Notes under the pieces: generated by a model | Told to the model about the DNA's origin: nothing | The model's database searches: none | What the model saw: the letters and a program-made list of their open reading frames with translations, nothing else | Source of the DNA: Comamonadaceae bacterium | Lineage (GTDB): Bacteria; Pseudomonadota; Gammaproteobacteria; Burkholderiales; Burkholderiaceae_C | Reading direction: 5' to 3' | Assembly: GCA_947466165.1 (NCBI GenBank) | Contig: CANIDW010000021.1 | Location: 1-11,654, forward strand | Length of the DNA: 11,654 nucleotides | In this document: positions 1 to 5,691 of the stretch, one piece after another | How the letters are laid out: the number at the start of each line of letters is the position of its first letter | Position numbering within the stretch: position 1 is the first letter of the stretch | Made by a program: the position numbers and the translations under genes

Positions 1-2
1 AA

Positions 3-743
3 GCCGCTCAAACGGCGGCACGCGCTTTTGTTGAAGCGCTACCGAGCCGGGTCAAACTCGGGGTGGTCAGTCTGGCGGGCTCAGCGGCCGTGGTGCAAGG
101 GCCCACCGACAGCCGCGACGATCTGTTCAAAGCCATCGACGGGCTCGCCCTGCAGCGCGGCTCCGCCTTGGGCAGCGGCATCGTGGTAGCGCTGGCCACC
201 CTGATGCCGGCTGCCGGCCTGGATGTACCGAAACTCATTTACGGTGAGGGGACTTCCGGCCCGGCCAACACAGGCGCAGCCTTGCCCATGCCGGGGCAGC
301 CCACCCCAGCTCAGCCCCAGGCACAAATGAAAGCCGAACCCGGCTCCAATACGTCGGCAGTCATCGTCTTGCTGAGCGATGGGCAAAGCAACTTCGGCCC
401 GGACGTGGTGAAGATGGCCGGCATCGCGGCCGATCTGGGCGTGCGGGTCTACACCGTCGGGCTGGGCTCGCCCGAAGGTGTGGTGCTCAAAGCCCAAGGC
501 ATGTCGATGCGCGTACGGCTGGACGAAGACACATTGAAAAAAGTCGCCGAAGTCACCCAAGCCGAGTACTTCCGCGCCAGCACAGAAAAAGATTTGGTCA
601 AAATTTACAAAAACCTGGGCACCCGGATCGCCTTGCAAAAGCACCAGCAATCCGAGATGACCGCGGCCGTGGCACTGCTAGGCATCGTGATGGTGATACT
701 GGCAGCCTTCCTGAGTTTCAGCCGGCAAGGACGCGTGGTTTAG
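3..743 (+). CDS. Von Willebrand factor A (VWA) domain membrane protein, 5' truncated
   Basis: The reading frame is open from the first bases of the window, so the true start lies upstream. A start at the GTG at 63 would cut into the domain and is unlikely. About 246 C-terminal residues are present. They show the later part of a VWA fold: the MIDAS threonine in QGPTD (codon at 105) and the MIDAS aspartate in VLLSDGQSN (codon at 378). The first MIDAS motif, DxSxS, would lie upstream. A Pro/Ala/Gln-rich, low-complexity insertion separates the two halves of the domain. The C-terminus has one hydrophobic segment (about 657-722) followed by basic residues, as in BatA/BatB-like proteins anchored to the inner membrane with the VWA domain in the periplasm. 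In this family such genes usually follow moxR and DUF58 genes, which would be off the window. Exact function is unknown; VWA domains bind metal and mediate protein contacts. Confidence 0.85.
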   Translation, partial: AAQTAARAFVEALPSRVKLGVVSLAGSAAVVQGPTDSRDDLFKAIDGLALQRGSALGSGIVVALATLMPAAGLDVPKLIYGEGTSGPANTGAALPMPGQPTPAQPQAQMKAEPGSNTSAVIVLLSDGQSNFGPDVVKMAGIAADLGVRVYTVGLGSPEGVVLKAQGMSMRVRLDEDTLKKVAEVTQAEYFRASTEKDLVKIYKNLGTRIALQKHQQSEMTAAVALLGIVMVILAAFLSFSRQGRVV

Positions 744-784
744 CGTCGTTCGCACCGGCCAAGGCGCAAAGTGCCCGACTGCAT

Positions 785-803
785 TGATACCAATTTGGTA
801 GCA
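785..803. promoter_or_regulatory. Candidate HigA operator (inverted repeat) upstream of higB
   Basis: There is a perfect inverted repeat, TACCAA-T-TTGGTA, at 788-800. Two further paired positions flank it, giving 8 of 9 matches per arm over 785-803. It lies 9 bases before the higB start and directly abuts a CATAAT -10-like hexamer at 802-807. HigA antitoxins are helix-turn-helix dimers that repress their own operon at palindromes of this kind, so it is the natural autoregulatory site. The palindrome is seen; the binding is inferred. Confidence 0.55.
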
Positions 804-807
804 TAAT
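802..807 (+). promoter_or_regulatory. -10-like hexamer CATAAT just before higB
   Basis: CATAAT matches the sigma-70 -10 consensus at 5 of 6 positions and ends 5 nt before the higB ATG. If used, transcription would begin at or within a base or two of the start codon, giving a leaderless mRNA. No convincing -35 element exists at 16-18 nt spacing; a TTGATA at 784-789 is too close. The promoter would be occluded by HigA bound at the adjoining palindrome. Confidence 0.35.
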
Positions 808-812
808 GAAGT

Positions 813-1106
813 ATGCGGGTCATTGCGATATCTACTTTACGCGTCTTTTGGGCAAAGCATTCTGACGCACAAACGCCTTTGATGGCCTGGTACGCGCTGG
901 CCAGCAGGTCTCAATGGAAGTCTCCGTCTGACATCAAAGAGGCCTATAGAAATGCAAGCTTTACGGCCAACAACCGCGTGGTGTTCAACATCAAGGGCAA
1001 TGACTACCGGCTGGTGGTACTGGTGCGCTATGACAAAGGCCTCATATTTGTGAAATTTGTGGGTACGCATGCGCAATACGACAAGATCGATGCATCGACT
1101 GTTTAA
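813..1106 (+). CDS. higB: HigB-type mRNA interferase toxin of a type II toxin-antitoxin system
   Basis: This 97-residue protein has the sequence pattern of the HigB toxin family (RelE-like fold). It has an N-terminal MRVI strand and first helix, a central block VVFNIKGNDYRLVVLVRYD, and the C-terminal signature FVGTHAQYDKID. Family members cut mRNA in the ribosomal A site and arrest growth when free of antitoxin. An in-frame TGA at 807-809 makes the ATG at 813 the first possible start, and the family N-terminus fits. No usable Shine-Dalgarno sequence precedes it: GAAG is one base away. higA follows 11 nt downstream, the usual toxin-first order of higBA. Base composition is AT-richer than the flanking genes, which fits acquisition by transfer. 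The catalytic residues were not individually verified. Confidence 0.92.
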   Translation: MRVIAISTLRVFWAKHSDAQTPLMAWYALASRSQWKSPSDIKEAYRNASFTANNRVVFNIKGNDYRLVVLVRYDKGLIFVKFVGTHAQYDKIDASTV

Positions 1107-1112
1107 AGGAGA
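1105..1112 (+). promoter_or_regulatory. Strong Shine-Dalgarno sequence of higA
   Basis: AAAGGAGA overlaps the last two bases of the higB stop codon and lies 5 nt before the higA ATG at 1118. It is the best ribosome binding site in the window and contrasts with the absence of one at higB. This should favour making antitoxin over toxin from the shared transcript, as type II modules need. Confidence 0.75.
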
Positions 1113-1117
1113 ACTTC

Positions 1118-1501
1118 ATGGAAATTCGTACTATTCACAACAAAAAAGAATATAAAGCTGCGTTGGATGAAATCGAACAACTTTGGTCTGCGCCCTCCAA
1201 ATCTTCTGAAGCTGATCGTTTGGATGTGCTCAGCCTGCTGGTGGAGCATTACGAAAAAAACCATTTCCCGATTGCTGACCCAGACCCCATTGAATTTATT
1301 GAACATGTCATGGAAAGTCGCGGCCTGAGTCGCAAAGATCTTGAGCCCATGATCGGACCGCGTGGCCGTGTTGCAGACATCATGAACAAGACACGGCCAT
1401 TGACGCTCGAGATGATTCGTCGCCTGGTGGCACAGCTAGATCTGCCTGCAGACGTATTGGTAAAGCCTTATCGTTTACGCGAAGCTTTATGGGCCGCTTG
1501 A
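1118..1501 (+). CDS. higA: HigA-type antitoxin with helix-turn-helix DNA-binding domain
   Basis: This 127-residue protein pairs with HigB. The N-terminal half (to about residue 55) is charged and helical, as in the E. coli HigA (YgjM) type that wraps its toxin. The C-terminal half carries an XRE-like helix-turn-helix: IEFIEHVMESRGLSRKDLEPMIG, then RVADIMNKTRPLTLEMIRRL, about residues 59-108. It neutralises HigB and, bound to DNA, should repress the operon, probably at the palindrome at 785-803. It is translated from a strong Shine-Dalgarno sequence 11 nt after higB. It ends 15 nt from the lolD stop codon on the opposite strand, with no room for a clear terminator, so read-through could produce RNA antisense to lolD. 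Confidence 0.92.
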   Translation: MEIRTIHNKKEYKAALDEIEQLWSAPSKSSEADRLDVLSLLVEHYEKNHFPIADPDPIEFIEHVMESRGLSRKDLEPMIGPRGRVADIMNKTRPLTLEMIRRLVAQLDLPADVLVKPYRLREALWAA

Positions 1502-1516
1502 GGCCACTCACAGTAC

Positions 1517-2221
1517 CTAACTCAACTGTTGCAGCACACCCGCCGTCAGGCTGTACTGGCGCGAGCAACGCGCTGCCAAAGCAGCGTCGTGCGTCACCAC
1601 CACAAAGGCGGTGCCGTGTTTTTTGGACAGCTCCAGCATGAGGTCGAACACACCGTTGGCGGTGCTGCGGTCCAGGTTGCCGGTGGGCTCGTCGGCCAGC
1701 ACGCAATCGGGCCGCGTCACCAGCGCACGGGCCATCGCCACACGCTGACGCTCTCCGCCAGACAGCTCAGACGGCCGGTGGTGCAAGCGCTCTTGCAAAC
1801 CCACGGCCTTGAGCATGTTGGCTGCTGTCACCGCGGCTTGACGCCGGTCTTGCCGGCGTATCCACAGCGGCATGGCCACGTTGTCCAGCGCGCTGAACTC
1901 GGGCAGCAAATGGTGAAACTGGTAGACAAAGCCCAAATGCTTGTTGCGCATGCGGCCCTGCGCTGCGGCCGACAGGCGCGACATGTCCTGCCCGAACAAA
2001 GTCACCTGGCCGCTGCTGGGCAAGTCCAGCCCGCCCATCAGGTGCAGCAGCGTGCTTTTGCCTGAACCCGAAGCCCCCACAATAGCCATCGTCTGGCCCT
2101 TGTGCACACGCAAATCGACGCCGCGCAGCACGTTCACGTCCAGCGGGCCTTCGTGAAAACGTTTGGTCAGCGCCTGCGCGTGCATCACCACTTCGCCGTC
2201 GATGGTGTAGGTTTTATTCAT
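1517..2221 (-). CDS. lolD: Lipoprotein-releasing ABC transporter, ATP-binding protein LolD
   Basis: LolD is the cytoplasmic ATPase that powers the extraction of outer-membrane lipoproteins from the inner membrane and their handover to LolA. All ABC motifs are present: Walker [10 protein letters not shown] (residues 49-57), Q-loop in [10 protein letters not shown] (about 100-109), signature LSGGERQ (153-159), Walker B CVLADE followed by PTGNLD (173-184), and the switch histidine in VVTHD (211). The 234 residues match the usual LolD length. [10 protein letters not shown] is typical of LolD rather than of the related MacB or FtsE ATPases. The ATG at 2221 overlaps the end of lolC by 8 bases (CGT TAT GAA TAA read in lolC, ATG AAT AAA read in lolD), so the two genes are an operon and probably translationally coupled. 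Its stop is convergent with higA. Confidence 0.96.
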   Translation of the reverse strand: MNKTYTIDGEVVMHAQALTKRFHEGPLDVNVLRGVDLRVHKGQTMAIVGASGSGKSTLLHLMGGLDLPSSGQVTLFGQDMSRLSAAAQGRMRNKHLGFVYQFHHLLPEFSALDNVAMPLWIRRQDRRQAAVTAANMLKAVGLQERLHHRPSELSGGERQRVAMARALVTRPDCVLADEPTGNLDRSTANGVFDLMLELSKKHGTAFVVVTHDAALAARCSRQYSLTAGVLQQLS

Positions 2222-3470
2222 AACGCAGCGCCTCGGCGGGGTTGACGCGGCTGGCGCGCCAGCTCGGATACAGCGTCGCTAAAAAAGCCAGCACCAGCGA
2301 GATCACCACAATCGGCATGATGTCGGCGTACTGCGGCTCGCTGGGCATGCGGCTGATGAGGTAAATGTCTCTGGGCAAAAAGCTGGCATTGAGCAAACGC
2401 TCCAGCGCCGGCACGATAACGTCAATGTTAAAAGCCACGCCCAGTCCCAGCGCCAGCCCCGACAAGGTGCCTATCACCCCCACCATCGCCCCCTGCACCA
2501 TGAACACCCCCATGATGCTTGCCGGGCTGGCGCCCAGGGTGCGCAAAATCGCAATGTCGGCGCGCTTGTCAGTGACCGTCATCACCAAAGTGCTGACCAG
2601 GTTGAACGCGGCCACCGCCACGATCAGCGTGAGGATGATGAACATCATGCGTTTTTCAAGCTGCACGGCGGCAAACCAGGTGCGGTTTTGCCGCGTCCAG
2701 TCACGCACCAGCAAATCCCCCGACAGCGAAGACACCAGCTGCGTGGCCACCTCGCGCGCCCGGTGCAGGTTTTGCAGCTTCACCCGTATGCCCGTGGGCC
2801 CCTCGAGCCGGAAGATGCGCCCCGCGTCGTCCTGGTGCATCAACACCAGCGCCGAGTCGAACTCAAAGTGGCCCGAATCAAAGGTGCCCACCACCGTCAT
2901 CTGCTTGAGCCTGGGCACCACACCGGCCGGCGTGACCTGCCCGCTGGGCGCGATCAAGGTGACCGTGTCGCCGGTGCGCACGCCCATGGCCCGCGCCAGC
3001 TCGCCACCCAGCACCACGCCAAACTCGCCACTGAGCAGCTTGGGGAACACGCTGTCTTTGAGCTGCGCGGCCAGCTCGGTGACATTGCCCTCCAGCGCCG
3101 GGTCTATGCCGCGCACCAGCACGCCCTTCATGTCTTCGCCCCGCGCCAGCAGCGCCTGCGCCGCAATGAAAGGCGCCGCGCCCACCACCTGCGGGTTTTG
3201 CCGCACCTCGGCCAGCGTCTGCGCCAGGTCAGGCAGCGCAGCGCCACCAGGGGCAAACACCTCAATGTGCGAGATCACGCTCAGCATGCGGTCACGCACT
3301 TCCTTTTGAAAGCCGTTCATCACACTCAGCACAATGATCAGCGCCGCCACCCCCAGCGCAATGCCCAACATGGACACGCCAGAGATAAACGAAATAAAGC
3401 CATTGCGCCGCGAGGCCCGGCCCGCCCGCGTGTAACGCCAGCCCAGAATCAGCTCGTAGGGAATCTGCAT
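2214..3470 (-). CDS. lolC: Lipoprotein-releasing ABC transporter permease (LolC/LolE family)
   Basis: This is the inner-membrane permease partner of LolD. The start chosen at 3470 gives [17 protein letters not shown], the family's standard N-terminus, and 418 residues, the usual length; an ATG at 3479 adding MPA is a close alternative. It has one N-terminal TM segment ([27 protein letters not shown]), a large periplasmic domain, and three C-terminal TM segments ending [13 protein letters not shown] proline-flanked loop, [12 protein letters not shown], corresponds to the Hook of LolC that docks LolA. Only one permease gene is present, not separate lolC and lolE, which suggests a LolF-like homodimer carrying both roles; this is an inference. 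The frame stays open upstream to 3758, but that extension has no family similarity and runs antisense into the next gene. Confidence 0.93.
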   Translation of the reverse strand: MQIPYELILGWRYTRAGRASRRNGFISFISGVSMLGIALGVAALIIVLSVMNGFQKEVRDRMLSVISHIEVFAPGGAALPDLAQTLAEVRQNPQVVGAAPFIAAQALLARGEDMKGVLVRGIDPALEGNVTELAAQLKDSVFPKLLSGEFGVVLGGELARAMGVRTGDTVTLIAPSGQVTPAGVVPRLKQMTVVGTFDSGHFEFDSALVLMHQDDAGRIFRLEGPTGIRVKLQNLHRAREVATQLVSSLSGDLLVRDWTRQNRTWFAAVQLEKRMMFIILTLIVAVAAFNLVSTLVMTVTDKRADIAILRTLGASPASIMGVFMVQGAMVGVIGTLSGLALGLGVAFNIDVIVPALERLLNASFLPRDIYLISRMPSEPQYADIMPIVVISLVLAFLATLYPSWRASRVNPAEALRYE

Positions 3471-3582
3471 GGCTGGCATTGTGGCATTGCGGGGTAAAAG
3501 CCGGTTTGGGCTATGGATGGCATGCGGATCGTTGAATAGGCGTTCATTCGAATGGCCCAACTGATTGCCATTAACATGAAGC
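3471..3582. other. Divergent intergenic region between lolC and the hydrolase-fold gene
   Basis: These 112 bases must hold the control signals for lolCD on the minus strand and the hydrolase gene on the plus strand. I see no convincing sigma-70 promoter on either strand. A perfect 10-bp palindrome, CATTCGAATG, sits at 3545-3554 and could be a regulator site, although a palindrome of that size is not rare by chance in this length. Confidence 0.4.
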
Positions 3583-4515
3583 ATGTCACCCCACTTGCCG
3601 CCCGCACTACCGCTGCCCTTAGCCTTTGCGGCCGAACGCCGCGACCTGGCCACGCCGAGTGGATCGCTCAGCCTGTACCGGGCCGGGCCTGACGATGCGG
3701 GCGGGGGCGCAGACAACAGCCCGTCATTGCCACCCTTGCTTTTGCTGCACAGCGTCAACGCGTCTGCATCGGCGGCCGAAATGGCGCCCCTGTTGGCCCA
3801 TTACCGTCAAAAGCGGGTGGTGTATGCGCTGGAGTTACCGGGTTTCGGCTTCTCAGATCGCAGTGACCGGCCCTACACCGTGCGCCTGATGACCGACGCC
3901 CTGCAGTTGGCCTTGACGGCCATTCAGGCGGAGTCGGGTGGCGTCGCCGCCGACGTGCTGGCAGTGTCCCTGTCGTGCGAATTTGCGGCCCGAGCCAGTT
4001 GTGAAACGCCGCAGCTGATCCGGCGCCTGGCCATGGTCAGCCCCACCGGGTTCAGCGGCAAAAAGCGGCGTTACGGGCAGGCGGGTGCGGGCATTGGTCC
4101 GCCCTGGCTGCTGCGGCTGCTGCGTTGGCCGCGCTGGTCCGAGGGGGTGTTCCGCACGCTGACCCTGCCGGCCGTGATCCGCTATTTTCTGGTGCGAACC
4201 TGGGGCTCAGACGCGATTGACGAAGCCTTGTGGCGTTACGCCATACTGACGACGCGGCAACCGGGAGCCCGCTTCGCGCCCCTGTATTTCGTGTCAGCGC
4301 AATTGTTCAGCGCTGACGTCAACAGCCTGTATGAAGCCATGACCGGCCCCGTCTGGGTGTCGATGGCCACGCGCGGCGACTTCACCGACTACCAGGGCCG
4401 CACGACGGTGGCCAAACGCAGCAACTGGCAGTTTTATGCCATCGATGGCGGCGCGTTACCCTACTTTGAAGACCTGCCGGCCTTTACCCGCCAGCTCGAC
4501 CCGTTCTGGGCTTGA
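3583..4515 (+). CDS. Alpha/beta-hydrolase-fold protein lacking a catalytic histidine
   Basis: The 310-residue protein follows the alpha/beta hydrolase plan: LLLLHSVNAS (52-61, oxyanion loop region), ALELPGFGFSDRSDRPY (82-98), a nucleophile-elbow strand VLAVSLSCEFAAR (125-137), a variable cap rich in Trp and Arg (about 160-210), and a final GGALPYFEDLPAFTRQLDPF block. The likely nucleophile is Ser131 in S-L-S-C-E, where the usual second glycine of GxSxG is Glu. Asp266 or Asp269 could be the acid. The position where relatives carry the catalytic His (normally LPHFE) is Tyr294, and no His occurs anywhere after residue 73. It may be a non-hydrolytic binding or structural member, or use an atypical mechanism. 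No signal peptide is evident. Substrate unknown. The N-terminal 20 residues are Pro/Leu-rich, so a later start is possible. Confidence 0.8.
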   Translation: MSPHLPPALPLPLAFAAERRDLATPSGSLSLYRAGPDDAGGGADNSPSLPPLLLLHSVNASASAAEMAPLLAHYRQKRVVYALELPGFGFSDRSDRPYTVRLMTDALQLALTAIQAESGGVAADVLAVSLSCEFAARASCETPQLIRRLAMVSPTGFSGKKRRYGQAGAGIGPPWLLRLLRWPRWSEGVFRTLTLPAVIRYFLVRTWGSDAIDEALWRYAILTTRQPGARFAPLYFVSAQLFSADVNSLYEAMTGPVWVSMATRGDFTDYQGRTTVAKRSNWQFYAIDGGALPYFEDLPAFTRQLDPFWA

Positions 4516-4540
4516 GGCCGATCTGCATGAGTTGCTTTGT

Positions 4541-4558
4541 GGCGCTTATCGTTGCGCC
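4541..4558 (+). terminator. Weak hairpin in the gap after the hydrolase-fold gene
   Basis: GGCGC (4541-4545) pairs with GCGCC (4554-4558) around an 8-nt loop, followed by TT only. It is a poor candidate for an intrinsic terminator. The remainder of the 174-base gap (4516-4689) holds another small palindrome, CCGCA-G-TGCGG at 4594-4604, and no supported ORF. Transcription from the hydrolase gene may therefore continue into the RpfE-like gene. Confidence 0.2.
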
Positions 4559-4675
4559 TTAGGTCTTGCAGGGTGTACCCCGCATGAATCGGTCCGCAGT
4601 GCGGCCATGAATACCGTTTCAAATGGCCATTTCGTAAGCCAACGCCAGCGCCCCGCCGGCAATCCCGACGTGCCG

Positions 4676-4681
4676 GACAAT
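4676..4681 (+). promoter_or_regulatory. -10-like hexamer GACAAT before the RpfE-like gene
   Basis: GACAAT matches the -10 consensus at 4 of 6 positions and ends 8 nt before the ATG at 4690. No good -35 element is visible at normal spacing. Upstream of 4690 the frame contains no start codon back to a TGA at 4585-4587, so this start is fixed. A leaderless or near-leaderless transcript is possible. Confidence 0.25.
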
Positions 4682-4689
4682 ACCGACTC

Positions 4690-5691
4690 ATGCAAACTAC
4701 GCCCGCCCCCACTCACTTGCTGCTGCCTTTTGCAGCCAGCGCCGACGACGACTGGTTGCGCGCCATGCAGGCCGTGCCCGCCGAGCAGACGCGGCATGTG
4801 GCGCGGCTGTTGCAGGGCATGCGGCCCCTGTCGGCTGACGATGCGGGCGCGAACTCACTCTCGCCCCCGCATGAGCTGGCGCTGGCGCGGCTTGAAGGTT
4901 TAGCAGGGGATGGATTACAAGACGGCTTGATTCCCTGGGCGGCCTGGGAGCGCGCGCAAAGTGGCGACTCTGCCAGCAGCACCGAAGCCTGGGCCTGGGT
5001 GACGCCTTGCCACTGGGCCATGGGCCGCGAGCACGCCACGCTGACCGACCCTGAGGCGCTCGGTTTGACTGAAGCCGACTCACGCGCGCTGATGGCGGCG
5101 ATGCAGCTTTACTTCAATGAGGACGGCATCACGCTGCATTACGCCGCGCCGCAGCGCTGGCTGGCGGCGGGCGAGCTGTTTCGCGGGCTGCCCACGGCGT
5201 CGATGGACCGGGCGCTGGGCCGCAGCGTAGACCCCTGGCTGCCGGCCAGCACGCACACGGGTTCATCTGCAGCGGGCAAAAAGCTGCGACGCCTGCAAAA
5301 CGAAATGCAGATGCTGATGTACACGCACCCTGTCAATGAGGCACGGAGCGCTCAGCGCTTGTTGCCAGTCAATTCAATTTGGTTCAGCGGCACCGGGGAT
5401 TTGCCGGCAGGCTTCAAGCCCCACAACACCGCGCCGCAGGTGCATGCCCCGCGCATGCTGGCCAATGCGGCGCTGCGTGGTGACTGGCAGGCTTATGCGC
5501 AAGGCTGGGCCGCCGTGGATGCGCTGGCGCATTCCATGTTGCTGCGGCAAGATGCCGGCGAGGCGCTGCAACTCACGCTGTGCGGCGAGCGCCGGGCACA
5601 AACTTTTGAAAGTATTCCGGTAAGTTGGCTGAGCCGCCTGACCAGACTGTTTCCACCTAAGCCCCTGCAGGGCTATTTAGAGAACTTATGA
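4690..5691 (+). CDS. RpfE-like protein of unknown function (COG4255-type, often labelled 'phosphoglycerate mutase')
   Basis: The 333-residue protein resembles the RpfE family, named from the Xanthomonas rpf cluster, where a homolog also lies beside recJ. Databases often label members 'phosphoglycerate mutase', but I see no motif here of either mutase class (no RHG, no alkaline-phosphatase-type metal site). Recognisable blocks are WVTPCHWAMGREHATL (103-118), QLYFNEDGITLHY (139-151), RWLAAGELFRGLPTASMDRALGR (156-178) and LRRLQNEMQMLMYTHPVN plus RLLPVNSIWFSGTG (199-216, 223-236). The block order matches my recollection of the family; the family assignment was not searched. The protein looks soluble, with no signal peptide or TM segment. 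Its TGA overlaps the recJ start by 4 bases (ATGA at 5688-5691), implying translational coupling. Molecular role is unknown; a link to DNA repair is inferred from linkage only. Confidence 0.8.
   Translation: MQTTPAPTHLLLPFAASADDDWLRAMQAVPAEQTRHVARLLQGMRPLSADDAGANSLSPPHELALARLEGLAGDGLQDGLIPWAAWERAQSGDSASSTEAWAWVTPCHWAMGREHATLTDPEALGLTEADSRALMAAMQLYFNEDGITLHYAAPQRWLAAGELFRGLPTASMDRALGRSVDPWLPASTHTGSSAAGKKLRRLQNEMQMLMYTHPVNEARSAQRLLPVNSIWFSGTGDLPAGFKPHNTAPQVHAPRMLANAALRGDWQAYAQGWAAVDALAHSMLLRQDAGEALQLTLCGERRAQTFESIPVSWLSRLTRLFPPKPLQGYLENL

Noticed and set aside
763..775. Hairpin GGCGC-AAA-GTGCC after the VWA gene as a terminator
   Set aside because: The stem is only 5 pairs including a G-T wobble, and no T-run follows.
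2365..3497. Two long plus-strand open frames (314 and 269 codons) opposite lolC
   Set aside because: Their translations are Ser/Thr/Pro-rich or Arg/His/Gln-rich shadows of the lolC codons, with no family pattern.
3471..3758. 96-residue N-terminal extension of the lolC frame
   Set aside because: It lies antisense to the start of the hydrolase gene, is low in family-like features, and would push the conserved [17 protein letters not shown] start far into the protein. Normal LolC/E length is reached from 3470.
4436..4903. Plus-strand open frame bridging the hydrolase-RpfE gap
   Set aside because: It overlaps both flanking genes out of frame and is Cys/Pro/Arg-rich, as expected of a shadow frame; no start signal supports it.
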